Shown here: piece by piece, positions 1 to 9,041 of the stretch
Layout of the letters: each line of letters opens with the position of its first letter
Position numbering within the stretch: the stretch's first letter is position 1
Origin: Pelagophyceae sp. CCMP2097
Lineage: Eukaryota > Sar > Pelagophyceae
Reading direction: 5' to 3'
DNA length: 60,686 nt
Assembly: GCA_026770575.1 (NCBI GenBank)
Contig: MU657279.1
Span: 1 to 60,686 of the forward strand
Made by a program: the position numbers and the translations under genes
The notes under the pieces: generated by a model
Told to the model about the DNA's origin: nothing
What the model saw: the letters and a program-made list of their open reading frames with translations, nothing else
Databases searched by the model: none

Positions 1-17
1 CGGCGTCGCGGCAGACC

Positions 18-342
18 CGGCGCTCGGCCTTGACGTGCTGCGCCTGTACCTGCACGTGTCCACGTTGCCCGACGGCGTCGTGGCGGATCCTGGCGCTCGG
101 CCTCGACGTGCACCGCCTGGACCCGCTCGTGCCCATCGCGTCTGACGGCGTTGCGGTGGCTGGCGCTCGGCCTCGACGTGCACTACCTGGACCTGATCGT
201 GCCCACGCAACCCGATGGCGTTGCGACGGCTGGCGCTGGGCCTCGACGTGCAGTGCCTGGACCTGATCGTCCCCATGTCGTCTGACGGCGTCGTGGTGGA
301 CCCGGCGCGCGACGTCGACGTGCCGCGCCTGGACCTGCCCTG
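18..342. repeat. About 70-nt imperfect tandem repeat (about 5 copies)
   Basis: Copies of a unit starting GGCGCTCGGCCTCGACGTGC begin near 18, 91, 161, 231 and 302, so the period is 70-73 nt. The period is not a multiple of three and no frame keeps a repeated peptide, so this reads as a non-coding minisatellite. The first copy has about 3 extra bases and the last is the most diverged. Confidence 0.75.
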
Positions 343-361
343 CTGCGGCACGGGTATGCTG

Positions 362-459
362 CTGAGATAGCGCCTGGAGTGGGACTCTCGGTGACATACT
401 CTTCCTCAACACGTTCATCATGGCCGCGTTCTGAGATAGCGCGTGGAGCGGGACTCTCG
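362..459. repeat. Pair of 29-nt direct repeats
   Basis: The segment CTGAGATAGCGCCTGGAGTG and its continuation at 362-390 recurs with few changes at 431-459. The offset is 69 nt, close to the 70-nt period of the preceding tandem array, so it may be an eroded extension of that array. Confidence 0.6.
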
Positions 460-858
460 TGCTGGACACGTTTTCAAACCTGTTGTTTTCACAACAGCTG
501 TCGACGAGCTCCCTGCCGGACATCCACGCCTCCAACACCGTCGACCACTTTTTGCTCCACTACTACCCTAATCGGCCCGGGCCACGCCCCTCGCGCACCC
601 ACAATATGCTGGAAAGGTTTAGCCAACCCTCGCGCTCCGCCCACAATATGTGGACGGCGCACGAGAAAATCGCTGTTCGCTTTGGAACTGAGCCGCCGGC
701 GAGAACCGCTGCGTGTACCTGAGCACCCCACAATGCCCATCGAAATCGCCCAGTGAGATAGAACGGTCTGCGTCCTCGTGACACTCGACCACTCTCTCCC
801 TGCGAGCGCCGCCGACCTGCATGGGAGATGCACACTGCACCCAATGTCGCTTTCCAGA
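460..858. other. Non-coding stretch
   Basis: I see no convincing gene here. The motif CACAATATG occurs twice about 50 nt apart (near 600 and 642). Open frames on both strands are low-complexity and have no recognisable domain. Confidence 0.4.
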
Positions 859-2047
859 TTATAAATTAAAACCCTCATGCCTCATGCCAGTGGCATGCCA
901 CTGGCTGCTGGACTAGGCGAGACCAACACGGTATTCAAAGAAGTCTCCATAGCCTGGCATAGGGCCTTTTCCATGACGCCGGTATCGCGCTTTAAAGAAC
1001 ATAAACTTGATCGTTGTGACCTTGGCTGTATCCCAGCTCGAGAGGTCCTGGTCGAAACTGGAGACCTAGAGATTTGATGGCATGCTGGGCCAGACGAGAT
1101 CAACACGTGGTTCCAAGAAGTTCCCAGAGGGCCTCCTCCACGACGCAGGTATCGCGCGAAAGCAAGCATGCCACGCATCGTCGTGACCGCGCCCGTGTCC
1201 CAGGCGCCGATGGGCTGGTTGAAGCTTGGGGCCTCTAGAGAGATTTGATGGCATGCTGGGCCAGACGAAATCAACACGTGGTTCCAAGAAGTCCCAAGAG
1301 GGCCTCCTCCACGACGCCGGTATCGCGCGGCTTGGAACATGTTCTCCAATGTCGTGACAGCGGCCGTGTCCCAGGGCGAGAGGTCTTGGTTGAAACTGGA
1401 GGCCTAGAGATTTGATGGTATTTTGGGCCAGGCGAGATCAACATGTGGTTCCAAGAAGTCCCCAGAGGGCCTCCTCCTCGACGCCGGTATCGTGCGGATT
1501 CGAACATGTACCCCATGTCCGTGACATTGCCCGTGTCCCAGGCGTCGATGGGCTGGTTGAATGCCTTGGCCTAGAGATTTGATGGTATGATGGGCCAGAC
1601 GATCAACACGTGGCTCCAAGAACTTGAAGTCCCCCGAGGGCCTCCTCCTCGACGCCGGTATCGCACCAACTTGAACGTGCCCTCCATCATGTCCGTGACC
1701 TTGCACGTGTCCCAGGCGCCGATGGGCTGGTTGAAGCTTTGGGCCTAGAGAAATTGGATGGCATGCTGGGCCAGGCGAGATCAACACGTGATTCCAAGAA
1801 GTCCCCAGGGGGCTCCCTCCTCGACGCCGGTATCGCGTGGAACTTGAATAGAACATGTTCTCCATCGACGTGACCGCGGCCGTGTCCCAGGCGTTAATGC
1901 CCGTGCCATTGAAGTTCGTCTCCCTGAAGAGGGCTGCCATGTCCGTCACGGTGACCTTCGTGACGTTCCAGATGCTGATGGCTCCGTACTTCTCCGCAGC
2001 CGAGTCCGAGTCCGAGATCCACGCGCCCACCGCGGCCTTGATGTTGC
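859..2047 (-). CDS. DUF285 (BspA-like) repeat protein, 3' part, exon-per-repeat
   Basis: Reading the minus strand, exons are proposed at 1839-2047, 1667-1744, 1496-1570, 1329-1403, 1158-1232, 991-1065 and 859-912. The first visible exon carries the N-terminal DUF285 signature (NVTKVTVTDMAALF, NFNGTGINAWDTAAVTSM). Each following exon encodes exactly one 25-26-residue repeat, for example AKAFNQPIDAWDTGNVTDM and ASSFNQDLSPWDTAAVTTL. All boundaries are phase 0, so the MF-x-x-A-x-S-F-N spacing of the family is restored only after the intervening 78-96 nt are removed. The last exon ends in TAA at 859-861. The 5' end is unresolved: an acceptor follows CTAAC at 2048-2060 but no upstream exon or start was identified. 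DUF285 proteins are usually surface or extracellular repeat proteins; a signal peptide would lie in the missing part. The alternative is a decayed gene. Confidence 0.6.
913..1838 (-). repeat. Six mutually similar introns (78-96 nt) in a 167-174-nt tandem unit
   Basis: Introns 1745-1838, 1571-1666, 1404-1495, 1233-1328, 1066-1157 and 913-990 share one sequence. It starts (G/A)(C/T)GCGATACCGGCGTCG or a close variant and ends CAAATCTCTAG. The two introns 1066-1157 and 1233-1328 differ at only a few positions, while the 75-nt exons between the copies are much more diverged. The copy nearest the 3' end (913-990) is the most eroded. Apparent donors are GC in four copies, GT in one and AC in one. 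Confidence 0.65.
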
Positions 2048-2876
2048 CTACGCGTTAGCCAGGTTGCGCTCGAACGACGCACGAATGCAGCGACAATGAC
2101 AGGTGGGCGGCGCAGGAGCCTGAGCTCAAACGGTATATTCGGGTCGGGTCGGGTTTTCAATTTGTGCCGAAGCCTCGGTCGCGGGTGGGAGTTGTTTGTT
2201 CGCAATAAGCCGAAAATACAGGCCTATTGAGCCTTTGGGCAATTAATAAACTCCTTTTGGGGGTACTTATTGAGATATTGTGACGATTTGATGACGATCG
2301 ATGAGGCGTCCTATAGGACGTGTTTTTGGTTGATAGCGATCGTACCCGCTCTGGAAGCCGGTGGCATGGCGTTGGCAACGCACAGGCCCATCTTCTTGGC
2401 TCTCTAGAGGCACGTATAGGCTTTTTATACGAAGTACCCACACGGGAATGACAAATCTCTTGATAATATGTCGGAACGGTGTATACTCAAGATCGATGAC
2501 AGCTAGAGGAGGCCCATGGCTACCTCCTGCCGCAATTGAGTATACACCGTTCGACGATTTGACCGAGTGACGACCATATCCGCCTTGGTGGTCTTGTAGG
2601 GGCGCGCAGTGCCCCTAGAGCAAATGTTTTGGGGCTGCGCAGAGACCAGACACGAGACCGTACGATGGCACCAAAATCAGCTCCATAGCTTTCACTGTCA
2701 GCGCGGACAAGGCGTCCCAAGTTGCATATTTTTATGTGCGAGGTCAATGTATTTTCGGCTTATTAACATTTGGGTGTGTTTCACTTCGAATTCACTGTGC
2801 GCCCGAGGCCGCGCCCGGGCGCCCTGGCGAGTCCCATCCATTCCCGGGCCTCGCGAAGGTCTCCGAGGATCACTCG
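2048..2876. other. Intergenic, lower GC, no gene seen
   Basis: This stretch lies upstream of the MYND gene and of the DUF285 gene. It is more AT-rich than its surroundings and contains an inverted repeat (listed separately). Open frames are short and have no recognisable domain. An unidentified 5' exon of the DUF285 gene could lie here. Confidence 0.4.
2474..2552. repeat. 79-bp element with perfect 17-bp inverted ends
   Basis: GAACGGTGTATACTCAA at 2474-2490 is the exact reverse complement of 2536-2552, with 45 nt between. It could be a tiny MITE-like element, a cruciform or a transcribed hairpin. No target-site duplication is obvious. Confidence 0.7.
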
Positions 2877-3893
2877 ATGGCCGACGCGCCGGCCGCCGTT
2901 GCGAAGACGCCCTGCTGCGTCTGCGACGCGCCGGGCGGCAAGCACTGCACCAAGTGCAAATCGCGCCACTACTGCTCCAAGGCGTGCCAGCTCGTAGACT
3001 GGAACGAGGGCGGGCACAAGGCGCAGTGTAAGCAGATGGCCGCCGAATCCCAGAACCGCCTCCTCGACGAGCTCATGCCGGCGAAGCTGAAGATCAAAGA
3101 GGAGCCCGCCATCGTCGAGGACGTCCCGCCGGCAGCTGGTTCCAGGGCGGTGGCGCGCGTACCGGCTGCTTTGACGGAAAAGACGCCGGCGACCAAGGCC
3201 AGCGCGCTGAACGAGACGCCGGACTGGCTCGGCACTTGTGCCATTTGCCTCGACGTGCTTCCATTCAAAGGTAACCAGCAATCCTTCTATCCTTGCTGCT
3301 GCAAGAGGACTTGCAAGGAATGCAACGTCAAGTGCCGGCAGTACGACGACCGGTGCCCGCTCTGCCGAGCGCCACCGAGCCGGTCGGAGGCCGATTGGCT
3401 GCGCCGGGTGCAGAAGCACGCGGACGAGGGGAACGCCGAGGCGCAGTTTAACCTCGCCGACTACTACGTGAAAGGTTGCCTGGGTCTCAAGAAGAACCTG
3501 AAGCAGGGGGGCCAGTTGTTCGAGCGCGCCGCGGTGCAGGGGTATCCACTCGCTCAGAACGCGCTAGGTCGTATGTACATGCAGGAGGACGGCGTCGAGT
3601 TAAACTACGAGACCGGCGCGCTGTGGATTCAGCGGGCAGCAGAGCAAGGGTACCCGGACGCGCAGTCCCGCCTCGGCAACATCTTCAACGAGGGCAAGGG
3701 CGTGGCGCAGTCGCTCGACGACGCCGTGAAGTGGTGGCGCCTCGCCGCGGCGCAGGGCCAGCCGAACGCGCTCTACGACCTCGGCGTGTGTTACACAAAC
3801 GGCGAAGGCGCGCCGCTGGACTACCACTACCACGAGGCGCTGTGCCTCTTCAAGCGCGCCGCGGCCAAGGGGCACCCCGACGCCGCGGACTGA
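2877..3893 (+). CDS. MYND zinc finger / RING-like / Sel1-repeat protein
   Basis: A 338-residue protein. The ATG at 2877 is chosen because it sits directly before the first domain; the open frame upstream has no family resemblance. Residues about 13-51 form a MYND finger (CCVCDAPGGKHCTKC, then YCSKACQ and HKAQC). Residues about 120-165 form a RING-like cysteine cluster (CAICLDVL, CCCKRTCKEC, CPLCR). Four to five Sel1-type repeats follow (AEAQFNLADYYVKG, AQNALGRMY, DAQSRLGNIFNEGKG, NALYDLGVCYTNGEG). MYND and Sel1 modules bind proteins, and a RING-like module suggests ubiquitin-ligase or scaffold activity; this is inferred from families. No introns are needed. It is probably cytosolic or nuclear, and the substrate is unknown. 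Confidence 0.85.
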   Translation: MADAPAAVAKTPCCVCDAPGGKHCTKCKSRHYCSKACQLVDWNEGGHKAQCKQMAAESQNRLLDELMPAKLKIKEEPAIVEDVPPAAGSRAVARVPAALTEKTPATKASALNETPDWLGTCAICLDVLPFKGNQQSFYPCCCKRTCKECNVKCRQYDDRCPLCRAPPSRSEADWLRRVQKHADEGNAEAQFNLADYYVKGCLGLKKNLKQGGQLFERAAVQGYPLAQNALGRMYMQEDGVELNYETGALWIQRAAEQGYPDAQSRLGNIFNEGKGVAQSLDDAVKWWRLAAAQGQPNALYDLGVCYTNGEGAPLDYHYHEALCLFKRAAAKGHPDAAD

Positions 3894-4207
3894 GCCGAAC
3901 AGGTCGAGGCGGCCATCTCCGGTCGATGATCGTCAACGGCGATGTGTTCCCCAAAAAGGATCGACGCCGCGCGGAGCGGCGCTCCTCTGAGGTGCGCGCC
4001 ACCCACGGCAGGGCGATCTGAAGTAGGATTCCTAATCTTTTCGAAAAGTATCAGGATACTTGTCTCAAACAAATTGTCCCGAAAGATTGGACAGAACACC
4101 GTCTTGGGACGACCACGCCACCGTGGCTCGGTGGCGTGCAAACTGCGGTGTCACCGGGGCCGGGAAAGCGGGATTTTCACAACAGCACAGAATTAGGAGT
4201 CACGGGC
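3894..4207. other. Convergent intergenic spacer
   Basis: This lies between the 3' ends of the Sel1 gene (plus) and the kelch gene (minus). I see only short low-complexity frames and nothing else supportable. Confidence 0.4.
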
Positions 4208-7200
4208 TCAGACGTAGTGGCGGCCCGTGCCGGTGGAGAGGAAGGAGTGGCCGTCGCGGATGATACTCTGGTCCGTCTCGATTGCCTTCTTGATCTTAAA
4301 TCTCGCGCGCGAGTCGGCCGCCTCTTCGTTGGGGTCGGCCGCGTGCGTCGTCGAGACGACGAGCACGGCCGACGGTCGCGAGAGCTCTTGGGACGGGACG
4401 CACGCCTCGTTTTCGCGGTCCCAGCCGAACTCGCCGCCTCGAGTTTCGAGCTTGAACTCGACAGTCAAAATGACGCCCGGCTCTTTAACCAGGAGCGACT
4501 CGGGTATCAGCGCCTCTACCGCGCATGTCGCCTCGGCGCCGACGTAGACCGTCTGCCACGGCGCCTCGGCCGCGTGGCGGATGCGCGAACGCCGCGCCGA
4601 GGGCTCTGTTTTGCCGTCGTCGTACAGCAGTCCAAACGTCCCGTCGCCGTTGTCGGCCAAAATCCGCGCGGGGAACTCGCGCGGCCGGCGCGCGCCCGCC
4701 GTGGACCGAGTCAGCACCGTCGAGCCCGAGGCCAGCGAAGACAGCGTCGCGTCGTCGTCCCCCGACGCGCCGTGTTCGGAGAACGGGTCCGCCTCTTTGA
4801 AGTACGCCACCACGACGGCGTCGCCGACGAGCAAAGGCCGGTAGCCGCCCTTCATGGACAGCACGTGCGTGATATCGTCGCTTCGGTCGCCCTTGGCGTC
4901 TCGGTCCACTCTTCGCCATTCGAGCCATATCGAACGGTGGTTGCGTGCCTTGCACTTTGGCGTCGGCGCCACCGTGAGCGGCGGCACAGATGCGCGGATG
5001 CCCTCGTTTCGCATCCAGCAGCGCTCGATGGCCTCTGAAGCGGCGCATCTTGAGAGGTAGATTTTCGCCTCGTAGGCCACGCGCTTCGCCATTTGCGCGT
5101 CGGCCTGATCGGAAGCCTGCCGCAAGTACTCCAAGCGCTCGTGGTACTCGACCGTCTCGCGCTCCAACCTCTCGCTGGGGCCCTCGAGGTCGAGGACGAC
5201 GAGGTCTTCGACTGCTTGAGCGTCGTCGCAGCGCCAGCCGCCGTGGACAAACACGCGGTGCCCCAGCGCCGCGACCGCGGCGCCGAAGCGCGCGCACGGC
5301 GGCGCCGGAAAGTCGCCGCCTTGCAACTTTTCCAGTTGGATGCGGGCGTCCATGGCCCTCGCGTCTGCGGCGATGACCGCCAGCTCCTCTGACGCGTGCA
5401 CCGCGCCGCGCGACCGCGCCGCGTCGCGCGAGACCGCCGCCGCGGACGCCGTGTGCCGCGCCTCTAAAGCGGCCGCGGCCAGAGCCGGCGCGCGGGAAGC
5501 GGGCGTCTCCTCCACAGCGGAAGACCGCCACCGCAGCGCCGAGAGCTCCAAAAGATGCGGCCTTATTTCGCCGCCGTCGCAGGCCAGCGCCGAGCCCGGG
5601 CGCACCGTGCTGCACCCACCGACCAATACCTAGGTGAAGAGTCGAGCTTGCGAAGGGCCGAAACATCCTCCGCCGTCGATGGTTGCAAAGGGCCGAAACG
5701 ATGGTCGAAGGACTCCGCTGCGCACCGCGTGTTTCGCGGCGGCGCCGGCCTTGTTGTTGCGCAGGACGCACGCCCCGAAATGCGCGCGGTCCGCGGGCGC
5801 GTCCGCGGCGCGCGCAAACGGCGCGCTGCGCCAGGCCAAAGCGTCCAAATCGAGCATCATGGCAGAGGCACAAACATCTGCTCGCGCAACGAGCTGGGAG
5901 CGGTTCCAATAGTCAGTGGCCTTGTGCCTCTTCGCCAAGCGCAGCACCGCCGCTTCGGCGTCGGCGGACCGCGCCTCTGCAAGTGCGGCGTTGGCTGCGG
6001 CTGCCGCCGCGAGGCGAGAGAGGCCGCGAGCCTCGGATGCGGCAGCGGCCGGCGTCGTCGCCGAAGCGCAGCGCGCTTGGTCCCTTAAAACGTTCGCGGC
6101 GCGCCGCGCGTACGACGCCTCGTTTGCCGCGCGCTGCGCCAGAGCCTCGGCGGCCGCGCCCAAATCTCGCTCCGACTGCGCCAAGGCTCGCACAGCAGCC
6201 GGGCCGTCGCCCGCGCCTAGGCACCGAGCTCCTGAGGGCGAGCGTGTCTTCTTCCCTCTGTCGCGCCTCTCTGCGATGCGTGCTGCGCCGGGGTTTCCGA
6301 GACGCCACAACGAACCGTGCGCTGCCACGACGGAGATCTCAGAGCCGCCGAGGACTAAAATGCGTCGGCCGCCGTCGCTTCCGCCGGGCAGCGGCACCAT
6401 CGCGTGGCCGAATCTAGGCGTGGGCGGCACGCCGACGAAGATGGGCTCGGACCAGACGTCGAGCCGAGCGTCGTAGAGCCATAAAGACTCTAAACACTGC
6501 ACCGCGTCGCAGCCCCCAAAGAGCGCGACGGCGTCGCGACCCGTCTTCGCCGCCGCCGCGTAGCACCGCGCCGGCGGCCGCGGCCCGGTCGCACCGCCTT
6601 TGAGCCACCGCGGCTGGCGGGGCCGCGGCCGGTGTTTCTTCTCAAGAGCCCGCAAAGCTTCAGTGTCGACAGAGCCGTCGTCTGCCAAGTCGAGTGCGGC
6701 TCTTTGGACCTCCAGATCCGCCGCGTGCGCCTGCGCGACGGCGGAGACGGGCCTCGGGAGGCGGAAGAAATAGGTGTCATCGAGAAACTGTCCGTTCTCG
6801 GCCCGACCTCCAAATACAAACATCCTTTCGTCGTCGAAAGCGAGGGCGGCGTGGCCGTAGCGCGGCGTCACTTTTGAACCCCCGGAAACGCCGTCGAGGC
6901 GGTCCCAGCGCATGGCGCCGCCGTCAAAAGCGATCAAATGCACCTCCGGCCCAAAATAAACCCGCCTTTGTTCAGGCACGTACACGTCCTTCGCGCGCAC
7001 GGCCTGCGACAGCGCCGTCTCGTAGGGCAGGAACGCGCCACGCTCGTTGCGTTGGGCGGCCTCGAAGGTGACCCCGCCGAAGACGACGAGGCGGTCCCCG
7101 AGGGCCACCATCGAGTGACCCCCGCGCGGCGACGGCCGCGACGACCCCGCCGAGGCCTCCGTCGTCTCTGTAGCGCGCCAGTGCATCGCCGGCGTCGGCA

Positions 7201-7687
7201 CCGCCGGCGCCCGAGGGTCGACGGCCGGCGTCTCGGGCGCTGTCGGTAATCGGTCCTCGAGCAGGTCTCGGATCGCGGCCGTGTACGGCAGCGATGCGGC
7301 GGTGTCGTTGATTTCTCGCATGCCGTCGCGGTTCGCCGCGTCGGGCTCGTCGTCGAATTCCGACGTATAAGTCCACTCTCGCTTCGCGACCGCGGCCGCA
7401 ACGTCGACCGTGTACTTGCGCAGCCGCTCGTCCGCGGCGACTGTGGCGCGCGCCGCGCGGTGCGCGAGCCAGACCGCGTCGTGCTCGCACGTGCCGTAGA
7501 GTAAAGTGCACACGGGGCACCGCACGTCGCCGCCGCTGAGGTCCTTGCGGCGTCTGCGGTCGCCGTCTCGCTTCGCCACCGCGCGCTCATGCTGCGCCTC
7601 GCGCACCAGCACGAGCGACTTCTCCGAGATGTACGACCGGTCCCCGACGGAGAAAGCCTGCGACGCGTCGTCTTCATCGAACGCCAT
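4208..7687 (-). CDS. Kelch-repeat protein with C-terminal Tudor/SH3-like segment
   Basis: Two exons, 5726-7687 and 4208-5629. The 96-nt intron (5630-5725) starts GTGCGC and ends CCTAG, and joining is phase 0. Splicing turns HFGACVL plus VLVGGCSTV into a continuous kelch blade, which supports the join. The product is about 1127 residues. The N-terminus has a small Cys cluster (CPVCTLLYGTCEHD). Kelch blades follow: GGHSMVALGDRLVVFGG, RYGHAALAFDDERMFVFGG, RFGHAMVPL with ILVLGGSE, and the spliced blade. A long Ala-rich helical insert lies between blades. The C-terminus contains a segment like a Tudor/SH3 barrel (FPARILADNGDGTFGLLYDDG). It is probably a scaffold; no catalytic motif is seen. It is transcribed away from the AlkB-like gene across a short shared promoter. 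Confidence 0.75.
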
Positions 7688-7993
7688 AGCGCCGCAGCCT
7701 TAAGCTGCCTTAAGCCGCCGTGCCCGGCCGCTGATAAGGGCGAAACGACCGGGAGCTGCGGGTCGGCCGAGCGGCCGAGCGCCGTGCGCGTTAGACGGCG
7801 GCCGTGAACCGACCGCGCGCGCGCTCGACCATCGTGCTTCGTTGTGCAGAAAACCCGGTGCGTTCCAGAGGATTCGGCGAAGTTCACTTTTGGCGAAGTC
7901 CGCAGATTGTCGTCCGAGTCGAGGAGGGACATCCGAGACGAGACGCGGGACGCACCTGGCGCGGTATACGCGATCCTCAGGCCGGTCGAGCGC
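7688..7993. promoter_or_regulatory. Short divergent promoter region (kelch / AlkB-like)
   Basis: About 300 bp separate the two start codons on opposite strands, so both promoters and 5' leaders must share this interval. No TATA box or other defined motif stands out. Confidence 0.4.
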
Positions 7994-8956
7994 ATGTGGA
8001 AGCAATTCAGCGTCGCCGTCGCTGTCGCGGCGGCGTTGGCGGCGTTGGCTCTGCGGAGGCGGCGGGACAGAGCCGCCTCGACGACTGAGGAAGCACGGCC
8101 AGAGGCGCCGCGTTCCGAGGCCGTCGTCTGCGACTCGCGCATCTTCTACAACATAATCCCGGACGACCCTGAAACGCTCTTCGCCGCGCTGCTATACGAG
8201 GTGGCCTTTAGCGAGATGCGGCACAAGGGCGGCGCCGTGCCGCGGCGCGTCGCGGTGCAGACGGACCGGTTCATTCGCGACGGCGTCTTCGCCGAGCCGG
8301 TTTATCGACACCCGGTCGACTTTGAGCCGCCCGTTTCCCCGGTCTCGCGCACCGTCGAGCGGCTCCGCTCGAGATCGGCGGCGCTCCTCAAAACGGAGCT
8401 GAACCACTGCCTCGTGCAGCACTACAGAAACGGTTCTGACCACATCTCCGAACACGCGGACAAGACTTTGGACGTGCTGCGGCACAGCGCCATCGCCAAC
8501 CTCAGCGTCGGCGCGCAGCGCACGCTTGTGCTCCGCCGGAAGAAGCGGGTCGGGGACGTCGGGCCACGGCCGGCCGTGCGCGTGGCGTTGCCGCACGCTT
8601 CGCTGTTTGTCCTCGGCCCAGAGACGAACCGCCTATACACGCACGAGATCCGCCGCGACAATCGAATGGAATCGCAAAAGTCCGACGCTGAGAAGGCGTG
8701 CGGCGGCGAGCGTGTCTCGCTGACCTTCCGCTGCGTGGCCACGTTCCGAGACGAAAACGGCAACCTCTTCGGCCAGGGCGCGCGCCGCAAGGCCCTCGGC
8801 GGCGCGGACGCAAGCGACGCCGACGCCGACTCCGACGCCGAGGTCGCGCGCCTCCTGCGTGCGTTTCGGCGCGAGAACCGTTCGCCGGACTTTGACTGGG
8901 ATGCTTCGTACGGCAAAGGCTTCGACGTCGTCGCCACGAGCGGCGGGCCCCCGTAA
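7994..8956 (+). CDS. AlkB-like 2-oxoglutarate/Fe(II) dioxygenase
   Basis: A 320-residue protein from the first in-frame ATG. The frame is open further upstream but only with non-ATG codons. The N-terminus is a hydrophobic Val/Ala/Leu run followed by RRRRDR, which resembles a signal anchor or organelle-targeting segment. The dioxygenase core has the iron ligands H154 and D156 (SEHADKT) and H217 (YTHEIRR). The 2-oxoglutarate-binding arginines R240 and R246 lie in RVSLTFR, as in AlkB homologues. AlkB enzymes oxidatively demethylate nucleic-acid bases or act on protein or lipid substrates; the exact substrate cannot be told here. A charged C-terminal tail of about 70 residues extends beyond the fold. 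Confidence 0.75.
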   Translation: MWKQFSVAVAVAAALAALALRRRRDRAASTTEEARPEAPRSEAVVCDSRIFYNIIPDDPETLFAALLYEVAFSEMRHKGGAVPRRVAVQTDRFIRDGVFAEPVYRHPVDFEPPVSPVSRTVERLRSRSAALLKTELNHCLVQHYRNGSDHISEHADKTLDVLRHSAIANLSVGAQRTLVLRRKKRVGDVGPRPAVRVALPHASLFVLGPETNRLYTHEIRRDNRMESQKSDAEKACGGERVSLTFRCVATFRDENGNLFGQGARRKALGGADASDADADSDAEVARLLRAFRRENRSPDFDWDASYGKGFDVVATSGGPP

Positions 8957-9041
8957 GTTTGGGATGGTATACCGTAACGACGAAAGGATGGTATATTATG
9001 ACAAACAACAGTACACATTGAAGGCGGGTGGTCCTTGCACA

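Noticed and set aside
913..1838. Regularly spaced near-identical 92-96-nt segments, CRISPR-like at first sight
   Set aside because: The 75-nt intervals code a DUF285 repeat in fixed register and the repeats are too long. The exon/intron explanation accounts for all of it, and the setting is eukaryotic.
4485..5909. 474-codon minus-strand frame overlapping the kelch gene
   Set aside because: It is a shadow of the kelch exon in another frame, with Arg/Gly-rich composition and no domain.
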